64,000 bases of DNA from Tachinus rufipes (lineage: Eukaryota > Arthropoda > Insecta > Coleoptera > Staphylinidae), in NCBI GenBank assembly GCA_963932245.1, contig OZ010744.1, positions 117,448,815 through 117,512,814 on the forward strand, in the 5' to 3' direction. Positions 47,301-62,300 of this stretch are shown here, piece after piece. Each line of letters opens with the position of its first letter. The stretch's first letter is position 1. The translations under genes and the position numbers were made by a program. The notes below the pieces were generated by a model, which was not told the origin of the DNA, ran no database searches, and worked only from the letters and a program-made list of their open reading frames with translations.

Positions 47301-50300
47301 TGCGAATTTTAGTGTGGCGACGTGAGCTTATGTACGTATTCGCGATAAAACCAAAACTTTCGTCGATCGCCGAAAGAAAACCCTTTGACCTACGGACTTC
47401 CGGTTTGGCAGGCATTTAGATGAGTCTGTTGACTACCCTCAAAAGCAATTGCGTCCCTGTCCTTCACCGTTTAGTGCCTTTTTTGCCCTTCGAAACGCAA
47501 AAAAAACGTGTTTTTGGCGGTTATTTTAAAATTGCCGCCAGGGTGCTAGGAATATCGGTGTCGGACCCCCAAAATTGTAATTAGGGGTTCATTTTACGTC
47601 AGGAAATGTCAAAAAACCGACCTTTTTTTTCCAAAAATTGAAAAAATCCTAGTCCAAAAAGAAGAAAGACCCCCCTCTTTGGTATGTTTTAACTCTTTCA
47701 ATCGCCGAAGGAGAACCCTTTAAAGCACGGACTTCCGCTTTCTCCGACAACCTACTGGGGTCAGTGGCTTACCATAAAAAAATCTGCGGCCCCATCCGCC
47801 GACTAGGAGTATGTTAGTTTCACGCTTTTAGAACTTTCAAATTGACCGAAAATAGCCATATTTCAATAAGAGGGAGAAATGTTGGGAGTATCGAAACGGC
47901 GATACCAAAATCGTAATCAGGACTCCAAGTTACCCCAAAAAGCAAAAAATTACAAACTTTCATCCACATTTGTGGATTTTACTCTGAAAAAACACGAGCT
48001 TATGTACGTAATGAGCGATACAATCGATCGCCGAAGGAAAACCCTTTGATCTACGGACTTCCGGTTTGCATCAGCATCTGCCGGGGTCTGTTGGCTTGCC
48101 ACAGGAGCAATTGCGTCCTCCTCGGTCTCTTAAAACTATATTTGTTTCACACGTTTTTGTAATAAAAACACACCAAAAAACCGCTATGAATTAGAAGGTG
48201 AACGGTTGAGAATATCGAAACGGCGATTCCGGAATCGTAATCAGGGGTCCAAATTACCCCAGTAACCAAAAAACTACCAACATTGGTCCACGTTTGCGAA
48301 TTTTAGTGTGGCGACGTGAGCTTATGTACGTATTCGCGATAAAACCAAAACTTTCGTCGATCGCCGAAAGAAAACCCTTTGACCTACGGACTTCCGGTTT
48401 GGCAGGCATTTAGATGAGTCTGTTGACTACCCTCAAAAGCAATTGCGTCCCTGTCCTTCACCGTTTAGTGCCTTTTTTGCCCTTCGAAACGCAAAAAAAA
48501 CGTGTTTTTGGCGGTTATTTTAAAATTGCCGCCAGGGTGCTAGGAATATCGGTGTCGGACCCCCAAAATTGTAATTAGGGGTTCATTTTACGTCAGGAAA
48601 TGTCAAAAAACCGACCTTTTTTTCCAAAAATTGAAAAAATCCTAGTCCAAAAAGAAGAAAGACCCCCCTCTTTGGTATGTTTTAACTCTTTCAATCGCCG
48701 AAGGAGAACCCCTTAAAGCACGGACTTCCGCTTTCTCCGACAACCTACTGGGGTCAGTGGCTTACCATAAAAAAATCTGCGGCCCCATCCGCCGACTAGG
48801 AGTATGTTAGTTTCACGCTTTTAGAACTTTCAAATTGACCGAAAATAGCCATATTTCGATAAGAGGGAGAAATGTTGGGAGTATCGAAACGGCAATACCA
48901 AAATCGTAATCAGGGCTCTAAGTTACCCCAAAAAGCAAAAAATTACAAACTTTCATCCACATTTGTGGATTTTACTCTGAAAAAACACGAGCTTATGTAC
49001 GTAATGAGCGATACAATCGATCGCCGAAGGAAAACCCTTTGATCTACGGACTTCCGGTTTGCATCAGCATCTGCCGGGGTCTGTTGGCTTGCCGCAGGAG
49101 CAATTGCGTCCTTCTCGGTCTCTTAAAACTATATTTGTTTCACACGTTTTCGTAATAAAAACACACCAAAAAACCGCTATGAGTTAGAAGGTGAACGATT
49201 GAGAATATCGAAACGGCGATTCCGGAATCGTAATCAGGGGTCCAAATTACCCCAGTAACCAAAAAACTACCAACATTGGTCCACGTTTGCGAATTTTAGT
49301 GTGGCGACGTGAGCTTATGTACGTATTCGCGATAAAACCAAAACTTTCGTCGATCGCCGAAAGAAAACCCTTTGACCTACGGACTTCCGGTTTGGCAGGC
49401 ATTTAGATGAGTCTGTTGACTACCCTCAAAAGCAATTGCGTCCCTGTCCTTCACCGTTTAGTGCCTTTTTTGCCCTTCGAAACGCAAAAAAAACGTGTTT
49501 TTGGCGGTTATTTTAAAATTGCCGCCAGGGTGCTAGGAATATCGGTGTCGGACCCCCAAAATTGTAATTAGGGGTTCATTTTACGTCAGGAAATGTCAAA
49601 AAACCGACCTTTTTTTCCAAAAATTGAAAAAATCCTAGTCCAAAAAGAAGAAAGACCCCCCTCTTTGGTATGTTTTAACTCTTTCAATCGCCGAAGGAGA
49701 ACCCCTTAAAGCACGGACTTCCGCTTTCTCCGACAACCTACTGGGGTCAGTGGCTTACCATAAAAAAATCTGCGGCCCCATCCGCCGACTAGGAGTATGT
49801 TAGTTTCACGCTTTTAGAACTTTCAAATTGACCGAAAATAGCCATATTTCGATAAGAGGGAGAAATGTTGGGAGTATCGAAACGGCAATACCAAAATCGT
49901 AATCAGGGCTCTAAGTTACCCCAAAAAGCAAAAAATTACAAACTTTCATCCACATTTGTGGATTTTACTCTGAAAAAACACGAGCTTATGTACGTAATGA
50001 GCGATACAATCGATCGCCGAAGGAAAACCCTTTGATCTACGGACTTCCGGTTTGCATCAGCATCTGCCGGGGTCTGTTGGCTTGCCACAGGAGCAATTGC
50101 GTCCTCCTCGGTCTCTTAAAACTATATTTGTTTCACACGTTTTTGTAATAAAAACGCACCAAAAAACCGCTATGAATTAGAAGGTGAACGGTTGAGAATA
50201 TCGAAACGGCGATTCCGGAATCGTAATCAGGGGTCCAAATTACCCCAGTAACCAAAAAACTACCAACATTGGTCCACGTTTGCGAATTTTAGTGTGGCGA

Positions 50301-53300
50301 CGTGAGCTTATGTACGTATTCGCGATAAAACCAAAACTTTCGTCGATCGCCGAAAGAAAACCCTTTGACCTACGGACTTCCGGTTTGGCAGGCATTTAGA
50401 TGAGTCTGTTGACTACCCTCAAAAGCAATTGCGTCCCTGTCCTTCACCGTTTAGTGCCTTTTTTGCCCTTCGAAACGCAAAAAAAACGTGTTTTTGGCGG
50501 TTATTTTAAAATTGCCGCCAGGGTGCTAGGAATATCGGTGTCGGACCCCCAAAATTGTAATTAGGGGTTCATTTTACGTCAGGAAATGTCAAAAAACCGA
50601 CCTTTTTTTCCAAAAATTGAAAAAATCCTAGTCCAAAAAGAAGAAAGACCCCCCTCTTTGGTATGTTTTAACTCTTTCAATCGCCGAAGGAGAACCCCTT
50701 AAAGCACGGACTTCCGCTTTCTCCGACAACCTACTGGGGTCAGTGGCTTACCATAAAAAAATCTGCGGCCCCATCCGCCGACTAGGAGTATGTTAGTTTC
50801 ACGCTTTTAGAACTTTCAAATTGACCGAAAATAGCCATATTTCGATAAGAGGGAGAAATGTTGGGAGTATCGAAACGGCAATACCAAAATCGTAATCAGG
50901 GCTCTAAGTTACCCCAAAAAGCAAAAAATTACAAACTTTCATCCACATTTGTGGATTTTACTCTGAAAAAACACGAGCTTATGTACGTAATGAGCGATAC
51001 AATCGATCGCCGAAGGAAAACCCTTTGATCTACGGACTTCCGGTTTGCATCAGCATCTGCCGGGGTCTGTTGGCTTGCCGCAGGAGCAATTGCGTCCTTC
51101 TCGGTCTCTTAAAACTATATTTGTTTCACACGTTTTCGTAATAAAAACACACCAAAAAACCGCTATGAGTTAGAAGGTGAACGATTGAGAATATCGAAAC
51201 GGCGATTCCGGAATCGTAATCAGGGGTCCAAATTACCCCAGTAACCAAAAAACTACCAACATTGGTCCACGTTTGCGAATTTTAGTGTGGCGACGTGAGC
51301 TTATGTACGTATTCGCGATAAAACCAAAACTTTCGTCGATCGCCGAAAGAAAACCCTTTGACCTACGGACTTCCGGTTTGGCAGGCATTTAGATGAGTCT
51401 GTTGACTACCCTCAAAAGCAATTGCGTCCCTGTCCTTCACCGTTTAGTGCCTTTTTTGCCCTTCGAAACGCAAAAAAAACGTGTTTTTGGCGGTTATTTT
51501 AAAATTGCCGCCAGGGTGCTAGGAATATCGGTGTCGGACCCCCAAAATTGTAATTAGGGGTTCATTTTACGTCAGGAAATGTCAAAAAACCGACCTTTTT
51601 TTTCCAAAAATTGAAAAAATCCTAGTCCAAAAAGAAGAAAGACCCCCCTCTTTGGTATGTTTTAACTCTTTCAATCGCCGAAGGAGAACCCTTTAAAGCA
51701 CGGACTTCCGCTTTCTCCGACAACCTACTGGGGTCAGTGGCTTACCATAAAAAAATCTGCGGCCCCATCCGCCGACTAGGAGTATGTTAGTTTCACGCTT
51801 TTAGAACTTTCAAATTGACCGAAAATAGCCATATTTCGATAAGAGGGAGAAATGTTGGGAGTATCGAAACGGCGATACCAAAATCGTAATCAGGACTCCA
51901 AGTTACCCCAAAAAGCAAAAAATTACAAACTTTCATCCACATTTGTGGATTTTACTCTGAAAAAACACGAGCTTATGTACGTAATGAGCGATACAATCAA
52001 TCGCCGAAGGAAATTCCTTTGACCTACGGACTTCCGGTTTGCATCAGCATCTGCCGGGGTCTGTTGGCTTGCCACAGGAGCAATTGCGTCCTCCTCGGTC
52101 TCTTAAAACTATATTTGTTTCACACGTTTTTGTAATAAAAACACACCAAAAAACCGCTATGAATTAGAAGGTGAACGGTTGAGAATATCGAAACGGCGAT
52201 TCCGGAATCGTAATCAGGGGTCCAAATTACCCCAGTAACCAAAAAACTACCAACATTGGTCCACGTTTGCGAATTTTAGTGTGGCGACGTGAGCTTATGT
52301 ACGTATTCGCGATAAAACCAAAACTTTCGTCGATCGCCGAAAGAAAACCCTTTGACCTACGGACTTCCGGTTTGGCAGGCATTTAGATGAGTCTGTTGAC
52401 TACCCTCAAAAGCAATTGCGTCCCTGTCCTTCACCGTTTAGTGCCTTTTTTGCCCTTCGAAACGCAAAAAAAACGTGTTTTTGGCGGTTATTTTAAAATT
52501 GCCGCCAAGGTGCTAGGAATATCGGTGTCGGACCCCCAAAATTGTAATTAGGGGTTCATTTTACGTCAGGAAATGTCAAAAAACCGACCTTTTTTTCCAA
52601 AAATTGAAAAAATCCTAGTCCAAAAAGAAGAAAGACCCCCCTCTTTGGTATGTTTTAACTCTTTCAATCGCCGAAGGAGAACCCCTTAAAGCACGGACTT
52701 CCGCTTTCTCCGACAACCTACTGGGGTCAGTGGCTTACCATAAAAAAATCTGCGGCCCCATCCGCCGACTAGGAGTATGTTAGTTTCACGCTTTTAGAAC
52801 TTTCAAATTGACCGAAAATAGCCATATTTCGATAAGAGGGAGAAATGTTGGGAGTATCGAAACGGCAATACCAAAATCGTAATCAGGGCTCTAAGTTACC
52901 CCAAAAAGCAAAAAATTACAAACTTTCATCCACATTTGTGGATTTTACTCTGAAAAAACACGAGCTTATGTACGTAATGAGCGATACAATCGATCGCCGA
53001 AGGAAAACCCTTTGATCTACGGACTTCCGGTTTGCATCAGCATCTGCCGGGGTCTGTTGGCTTGCCGCAGGAGCAATTGCGTCCTTCTCGGTCTCTTAAA
53101 ACTATATTTGTTTCACACGTTTTCGTAATAAAAACACACCAAAAAACCGCTATGAGTTAGAAGGTGAACGATTGAGAATATCGAAACGGCGATTCCGGAA
53201 TCGTAATCAGGGGTCCAAATTACCCCAGTAACCAAAAAACTACCAACATTGGTCCACGTTTGCGAATTTTAGTGTGGCGACGTGAGCTTATGTACGTATT

Positions 53301-56300
53301 CGCGATAAAACCAAAACTTTCGTCGATCGCCGAAAGAAAACCCTTTGACCTACGGACTTCCGGTTTGGCAGGCATTTAGATGAGTCTGTTGACTACCCTC
53401 AAAAGCAATTGCGTCCCTGTCCTTCACCGTTTAGTGCCTTTTTTGCCCTTCGAAACGCAAAAAAAACGTGTTTTTGGCGGTTATTTTAAAATTGCCGCCA
53501 GGGTGCTAGGAATATCGGTGTCGGACCCCCAAAATTGTAATTAGGGGTTCATTTTACGTCAGGAAATGTCAAAAAACCGACCTTTTTTTTCCAAAAATTG
53601 AAAAAATCCTAGTCCAAAAAGAAGAAAGACCCCCCTCTTTGGTATGTTTTAACTCTTTCAATCGCCGAAGGAGAACCCTTTAAAGCACGGACTTCCGCTT
53701 TCTCCGACAACCTACTGGGGTCAGTGGCTTACCATAAAAAAATCTGCGGCCCCATCCGCCGACTAGGAGTATGTTAGTTTCACGCTTTTAGAACTTTCAA
53801 ATTGACCGAAAATAGCCATATTTCGATAAGAGGGAGAAATGTTGGGAGTATCGAAACGGCGATACCAAAATCGTAATCAGGACTCCAAGTTACCCCAAAA
53901 AGCAAAAAATTACAAACTTTCATCCACATTTGTGGATTTTACTCTGAAAAAACACGAGCTTATGTACGTAATGAGCGATACAATCGATCGCCGAAGGAAA
54001 ACCCTTTGATCTACGGACTTCCGGTTTGCATCAGCATCTGCCGGGGTCTGTTGGCTTGCCACAGGAGCAATTGCGTCCTCCTCGGTCTCTTAAAACTATA
54101 TTTGTTTCACACGTTTTTGTAATAAAAACACACCAAAAAACCGCTATGAATTAGAAGGTGAACGGTTGAGAATATCGAAACGGCGATTCCGGAATCGTAA
54201 TCAGGGGTCCAAATTACCCCAGTAACCAAAAAACTACCAACATTGGTCCACGTTTGCGAATTTTAGTGTGGCGACGTGAGCTTATGTACGTATTCGCGAT
54301 AAAACCAAAACTTTCGTCGATCGCCGAAAGAAAACCCTTTGACCTACGGACTTCCGGTTTGGCAGGCATTTAGATGAGTCTGTTGACTACCCTCAAAAGC
54401 AATTGCGTCCCTGTCCTTCACCGTTTAGTGCCTTTTTTGCCCTTCGAAACGCAAAAAAAACGTGTTTTTGGCGGTTATTTTAAAATTGCCGCCAGGGTGC
54501 TAGGAATATCGGTGTCGGACCCCCAAAATTGTAATTAGGGGTTCATTTTACGTCAGGAAATGTCAAAAAACCGACCTTTTTTTCCAAAAATTGAAAAAAT
54601 CCTAGTCCAAAAAGAAGAAAGACCCCCCTCTTTGGTATGTTTTAACTCTTTCAATCGCCGAAGGAGAACCCCTTAAAGCACGGACTTCCGCTTTCTCCGA
54701 CAACCTACTGGGGTCAGTGGCTTACCATAAAAAAATCTGCGGCCCCATCCGCCGACTAGGAGTATGTTAGTTTCACGCTTTTAGAACTTTCAAATTGACC
54801 GAAAATAGCCATATTTCGATAAGAGGGAGAAATGTTGGGAGTATCGAAACGGCAATACCAAAATCGTAATCAGGGCTCTAAGTTACCCCAAAAAGCAAAA
54901 AATTACAAACTTTCATCCACATTTGTGGATTTTACTCTGAAAAAACACGAGCTTATGTACGTAATGAGCGATACAATCGATCGCCGAAGGAAAACCCTTT
55001 GATCTACGGACTTCCGGTTTGCATCAGCATCTGCCGGGGTCTGTTGGCTTGCCACAGGAGCAATTGCGTCCTCCTCGGTCTCTTAAAACTATATTTGTTT
55101 CACACGTTTTTGTAATAAAAACACACCAAAAAACCGCTATGAATTAGAAGGTGAACGGTTGAGAATATCGAAACGGCGATTCCGGAATCGTAATCAGGGG
55201 TCCAAATTACCCCAGTAACCAAAAAACTACCAACATTGGTCCACGTTTGCGAATTTTAGTGTGGCGACGTGAGCTTATGTACGTATTCGCGATAAAACCA
55301 AAACTTTCGTCGATCGCCGAAAGAAAACCCTTTGACCTACGGACTTCCGGTTTGGCAGGCATTTAGATGAGTCTGTTGACTACCCTCAAAAGCAATTGCG
55401 TCCCTGTCCTTCACCGTTTAGTGCCTTTTTTGCCCTTCGAAACGCAAAAAAAACGTGTTTTTGGCGGTTATTTTAAAATTGCCGCCAGGGTGCTAGGAAT
55501 ATCGGTGTCGGACCCCCAAAATTGTAATTAGGGGTTCATTTTACGTCAGGAAATGTCAAAAAACCGACCTTTTTTTTCCAAAAATTGAAAAAATCCTAGT
55601 CCAAAAAGAAGAAAGACCCCCCTCTTTGGTATGTTTTAACTCTTTCAATCGCCGAAGGAGAACCCTTTAAAGCACGGACTTCCGCTTTCTCCGACAACCT
55701 ACTGGGGTCAGTGGCTTACCATAAAAAAATCTGCGGCCCCATCCGCCGACTAGGAGTATGTTAGTTTCACGCTTTTAGAACTTTCAAATTGACCGAAAAT
55801 AGCCATATTTCGATAAGAGGGAGAAATGTTGGGAGTATCGAAACGGCGATACCAAAATCGTAATCAGGACTCCAAGTTACCCCAAAAAGCAAAAATCTAC
55901 AAACTTTCATCCACATTTGTGGATTTTACTCTGAAAAAACACGAGCTTATGTACGTAATGAGCGATACAATCGATCGCCGAAGGAAAACCCTTTGATCTA
56001 CGGACTTCCGGTTTGCATCAGCATCTGCCGGGGTCTGTTGGCTTGCCACAGGAGCAATTGCGTCCTCCTCGGTCTCTTAAAACTATATTTGTTTCACACG
56101 TTTTTGTAATAAAAACACACCAAAAAACCGCTATGAATTAGAAGGTGAACGGTTGAGAATATCGAAACGGCGATTCCGGAATCGTAATCAGGGGTCCAAA
56201 TTACCCCAGTAACCAAAAAACTACCAACATTGGTCCACGTTTGCGAATTTTAGTGTGGCGACGTGAGCTTATGTACGTATTCGCGATAAAACCAAAACTT

Positions 56301-59300
56301 TCGTCGATCGCCGAAAGAAAACCCTTTGACCTACGGACTTCCGGTTTGGCAGGCATTTAGATGAGTCTGTTGACTACCCTCAAAAGCAATTGCGTCCCTG
56401 TCCTTCACCGTTTAGTGCCTTTTTTGCCCTTCGAAACGCAAAAAAAACGTGTTTTTGGCGGTTATTTTAAAATTGCCGCCAGGGTGCTAGGAATATCGGT
56501 GTCGGACCCCCAAAATTGTAATTAGGGGTTCATTTTACGTCAGGAAATGTCAAAAAACCGACCTTTTTTTCCAAAAATTGAAAAAATCCTAGTCCAAAAA
56601 GAAGAAAGACCCCCCTCTTTGGTATGTTTTAACTCTTTCAATCGCCGAAGGAGAACCCCTTAAAGCACGGACTTCCGCTTTCTCCGACAACCTACTGGGG
56701 TCAGTGGCTTACCATAAAAAAATCTGCGGCCCCATCCGCCGACTAGGAGTATGTTAGTTTCACGCTTTTAGAACTTTCAAATTGACCGAAAATAGCCATA
56801 TTTCGATAAGAGGGAGAAATGTTGGGAGTATCGAAACGGCAATACCAAAATCGTAATCAGGGCTCTAAGTTACCCCAAAAAGCAAAAAATTACAAACTTT
56901 CATCCACATTTGTGGATTTTACTCTGAAAAAACACGAGCTTATGTACGTAATGAGCGATACAATCGATCGCCGAAGGAAAACCCTTTGATCTACGGACTT
57001 CCGGTTTGCATCAGCATCTGCCGGGGTCTGTTGGCTTGCCGCAGGAGCAATTGCGTCCTTCTCGGTCTCTTAAAACTATATTTGTTTCACACGTTTTCGT
57101 AATAAAAACACACCAAAAAACCGCTATGAGTTAGAAGGTGAACGATTGAGAATATCGAAACGGCGATTCCGGAATCGTAATCAGGGGTCCAAATTACCCC
57201 AGTAACCAAAAAACTACCAACATTGGTCCACGTTTGCGAATTTTAGTGTGGCGACGTGAGCTTATGTACGTATTCGCGATAAAACCAAAACTTTCGTCGA
57301 TCGCCGAAAGAAAACCCTTTGACCTACGGACTTCCGGTTTGGCAGGCATTTAGATGAGTCTGTTGACTACCCTCAAAAGCAATTGCGTCCCTGTCCTTCA
57401 CCGTTTAGTGCCTTTTTTGCCCTTCGAAACGCAAAAAAAACGTGTTTTTGGCGGTTATTTTAAAATTGCCGCCAGGGTGCTAGGAATATCGGTGTCGGAC
57501 CCCCAAAATTGTAATTAGGGGTTCATTTTACGTCAGGAAATGTCAAAAAACCGACCTTTTTTTCCAAAAATTGAAAAAATCCTAGTCCAAAAAGAAGAAA
57601 GACCCCCCTCTTTGGTATGTTTTAACTCTTTCAATCGCCGAAGGAGAACCCCTTAAAGCACGGACTTCCGCTTTCTCCGACAACCTACTGGGGTCAGTGG
57701 CTTACCATAAAAAAATCTGCGGCCCCATCCGCCGACTAGGAGTATGTTAGTTTCACGCTTTTAGAACTTTCAAATTGACCGAAAATAGCCATATTTCGAT
57801 AAGAGGGAGAAATGTTGGGAGTATCGAAACGGCAATACCAAAATCGTAATCAGGGCTCTAAGTTACCCCAAAAAGCAAAAAATTACAAACTTTCATCCAC
57901 ATTTGTGGATTTTACTCTGAAAAAACACGAGCTTATGTACGTAATGAGCGATACAATCGATCGCCGAAGGAAAACCCTTTGATCTACGGACTTCCGGTTT
58001 GCATCAGCATCTGCCGGGGTCTGTTGGCTTGCCGCAGGAGCAATTGCGTCCTTCTCGGTCTCTTAAAACTATATTTGTTTCACACGTTTTCGTAATAAAA
58101 ACACACCAAAAAACCGCTATGAGTTAGAAGGTGAACGATTGAGAATATCGAAACGGCGATTCCGGAATCGTAATCAGGGGTCCAAATTACCCCAGTAACC
58201 AAAAAACTACCAACATTGGTCCACGTTTGCGAATTTTAGTGTGGCGACGTGAGCTTATGTACGTATTCGCGATAAAACCAAAACTTTCGTCGATCGCCGA
58301 AAGAAAACCCTTTGACCTACGGACTTCCGGTTTGGCAGGCATTTAGATGAGTCTGTTGACTACCCTCAAAAGCAATTGCGTCCCTGTCCTTCACCGTTTA
58401 GTGCCTTTTTTGCCCTTCGAAACGCAAAAAAAACGTGTTTTTGGCGGTTATTTTAAAATTGCCGCCAGGGTGCTAGGAATATCGGTGTCGGACCCCCAAA
58501 ATTGTAATTAGGGGTTCATTTTACGTCAGGAAATGTCAAAAAACCGACCTTTTTTTCCAAAAATTGAAAAAATCCTAGTCCAAAAAGAAGAAAGACCCCC
58601 CTCTTTGGTATGTTTTAACTCTTTCAATCGCCGAAGGAGAACCCCTTAAAGCACGGACTTCCGCTTTCTCCGACAACCTACTGGGGTCAGTGGCTTACCA
58701 TAAAAAAATCTGCGGCCCCATCCGCCGACTAGGAGTATGTTAGTTTCACGCTTTTAGAACTTTCAAATTGACCGAAAATAGCCATATTTCGATAAGAGGG
58801 AGAAATGTTGGGAGTATCGAAACGGCAATACCAAAATCGTAATCAGGGCTCTAAGTTACCCCAAAAAGCAAAAAATTACAAACTTTCATCCACATTTGTG
58901 GATTTTACTCTGAAAAAACACGAGCTTATGTACGTAATGAGCGATACAATCGATCGCCGAAGGAAAACCCTTTGATCTACGGACTTCCGGTTTGCATCAG
59001 CATCTGCCGGGGTCTGTTGGCTTGCCGCAGGAGCAATTGCGTCCTTCTCGGTCTCTTAAAACTATATTTGTTTCACACGTTTTCGTAATAAAAACACACC
59101 AAAAAACCGCTATGAGTTAGAAGGTGAACGATTGAGAATATCGAAACGGCGATTCCGGAATCGTAATCAGGGGTCCAAATTACCCCAGTAACCAAAAAAC
59201 TACCAACATTGGTCCACGTTTGCGAATTTTAGTGTGGCGACGTGAGCTTATGTACGTATTCGCGATAAAACCAAAACTTTCGTCGATCGCCGAAAGAAAA

Positions 59301-62300
59301 CCCTTTGACCTACGGACTTCCGGTTTGGCAGGCATTTAGATGAGTCTGTTGACTACCCTCAAAAGCAATTGCGTCCCTGTCCTTCACCGTTTAGTGCCTT
59401 TTTTGCCCTTCGAAACGCAAAAAAAACGTGTTTTTGGCGGTTATTTTAAAATTGCCGCCAGGGTGCTAGGAATATCGGTGTCGGACCCCCAAAATTGTAA
59501 TTAGGGGTTCATTTTACGTCAGGAAATGTCAAAAAACCGACCTTTTTTTTCCAAAAATTGAAAAAATCCTAGTCCAAAAAGAAGAAAGACCCCCCTCTTT
59601 GGTATGTTTTAACTCTTTCAATCGCCGAAGGAGAACCCCTTAAAGCACGGACTTCCGCTTTCTCCGACAACCTACTGGGGTCAGTGGCTTACCATAAAAA
59701 AATCTGCGGCCCCATCCGCCGACTAGGAGTATGTTAGTTTCACGCTTTTAGAACTTTCAAATTGACCGAAAATAGCCATATTTCGATAAGAGGGAGAAAT
59801 GTTGGGAGTATCGAAACGGCAATACCAAAATCGTAATCAGGGCTCTAAGTTACCCCAAAAAGCAAAAAATTACAAACTTTCATCCACATTTGTGGATTTT
59901 ACTCTGAAAAAACACGAGCTTATGTACGTAATGAGCGATACAATCGATCGCCGAAGGAAAACCCTTTGATCTACGGACTTCCGGTTTGCATCAGCATCTG
60001 CCGGGGTCTGTTGGCTTGCCACAGGAGCAATTGCGTCCTCCTCGGTCTCTTAAAACTATATTTGTTTCACACGTTTTTGTAATAAAAACACACCAAAAAA
60101 CCGCTATGAATTAGAAGGTGAACGGTTGAGAATATCGAAACGGCGATTCCGGAATCGTAATCAGGGGTCCAAATTACCCCAGTAACCAAAAAACTACCAA
60201 CATTGGTCCACGTTTGCGAATTTTAGTGTGGCGACGTGAGCTTATGTACGTATTCGCGATAAAACCAAAACTTTCGTCGATCGCCGAAAGAAAACCCTTT
60301 GACCTACGGACTTCCGGTTTGGCAGGCATTTAGATGAGTCTGTTGACTACCCTCAAAAGCAATTGCGTCCCTGTCCTTCACCGTTTAGTGCCTTTTTTGC
60401 CCTTCGAAACGCAAAAAAAACGTGTTTTTGGCGGTTATTTTAAAATTGCCGCCAGGGTGCTAGGAATATCGGTGTCGGACCCCCAAAATTGTAATTAGGG
60501 GTTCATTTTACGTCAGGAAATGTCAAAAAACCGACCTTTTTTTCCAAAAATTGAAAAAATCCTAGTCCAAAAAGAAGAAAGACCCCCCTCTTTGGTATGT
60601 TTTAACTCTTTCAATCGCCGAAGGAGAACCCCTTAAAGCACGGACTTCCGCTTTCTCCGACAACCTACTGGGGTCAGTGGCTTACCATAAAAAAATCTGC
60701 GGCCCCATCCGCCGACTAGGAGTATGTTAGTTTCACGCTTTTAGAACTTTCAAATTGACCGAAAATAGCCATATTTCGATAAGAGGGAGAAATGTTGGGA
60801 GTATCGAAACGGCAATACCAAAATCGTAATCAGGGCTCTAAGTTACCCCAAAAAGCAAAAAATTACAAACTTTCATCCACATTTGTGGATTTTACTCTGA
60901 AAAAACACGAGCTTATGTACGTAATGAGCGATACAATCGATCGCCGAAGGAAAACCCTTTGATCTACGGACTTCCGGTTTGCATCAGCATCTGCCGGGGT
61001 CTGTTGGCTTGCCGCAGGAGCAATTGCGTCCTTCTCGGTCTCTTAAAACTATATTTGTTTCACACGTTTTCGTAATAAAAACACACCAAAAAACCGCTAT
61101 GAGTTAGAAGGTGAACGATTGAGAATATCGAAACGGCGATTCCGGAATCGTAATCAGGGGTCCAAATTACCCCAGTAACCAAAAAACTACCAACATTGGT
61201 CCACGTTTGCGAATTTTAGTGTGGCGACGTGAGCTTATGTACGTATTCGCGATAAAACCAAAACTTTCGTCGATCGCCGAAAGAAAACCCTTTGACCTAC
61301 GGACTTCCGGTTTGGCAGGCATTTAGATGAGTCTGTTGACTACCCTCAAAAGCAATTGCGTCCCTGTCCTTCACCGTTTAGTGCCTTTTTTGCCCTTCGA
61401 AACGCAAAAAAAACGTGTTTTTGGCGGTTATTTTAAAATTGCCGCCAGGGTGCTAGGAATATCGGTGTCGGACCCCCAAAATTGTAATTAGGGGTTCATT
61501 TTACGTCAGGAAATGTCAAAAAACCGACCTTTTTTTTCCAAAAATTGAAAAAATCCTAGTCCAAAAAGAAGAAAGACCCCCCTCTTTGGTATGTTTTAAC
61601 TCTTTCAATCGCCGAAGGAGAACCCTTTAAAGCACGGACTTCCGCTTTCTCCGACAACCTACTGGGGTCAGTGGCTTACCATAAAAAAATCTGCGGCCCC
61701 ATCCGCCGACTAGGAGTATGTTAGTTTCACGCTTTTAGAACTTTCAAATTGACCGAAAATAGCCATATTTCGATAAGAGGGAGAAATGTTGGGAGTATCG
61801 AAACGGCGATACCAAAATCGTAATCAGGACTCCAAGTTACCCCAAAAAGCAAAAAATTACAAACTTTCATCCACATTTGTGGATTTTACTCTGAAAAAAC
61901 ACGAGCTTATGTACGTAATGAGCGATACAATCGATCGCCGAAGGAAAACCCTTTGATCTACGGACTTCCGGTTTGCATCAGCATCTGCCGGGGTCTGTTG
62001 GCTTGCCACAGGAGCAATTGCGTCCTCCTCGGTCTCTTAAAACTATATTTGTTTCACACGTTTTTGTAATAAAAACACACCAAAAAACCGCTATGAATTA
62101 GAAGGTGAACGGTTGAGAATATCGAAACGGCGATTCCGGAATCGTAATCAGGGGTCCAAATTACCCCAGTAACCAAAAAACTACCAACATTGGTCCACGT
62201 TTGCGAATTTTAGTGTGGCGACGTGAGCTTATGTACGTATTCGCGATAAAACCAAAACTTTCGTCGATCGCCGAAAGAAAACCCTTTGACCTACGGACTT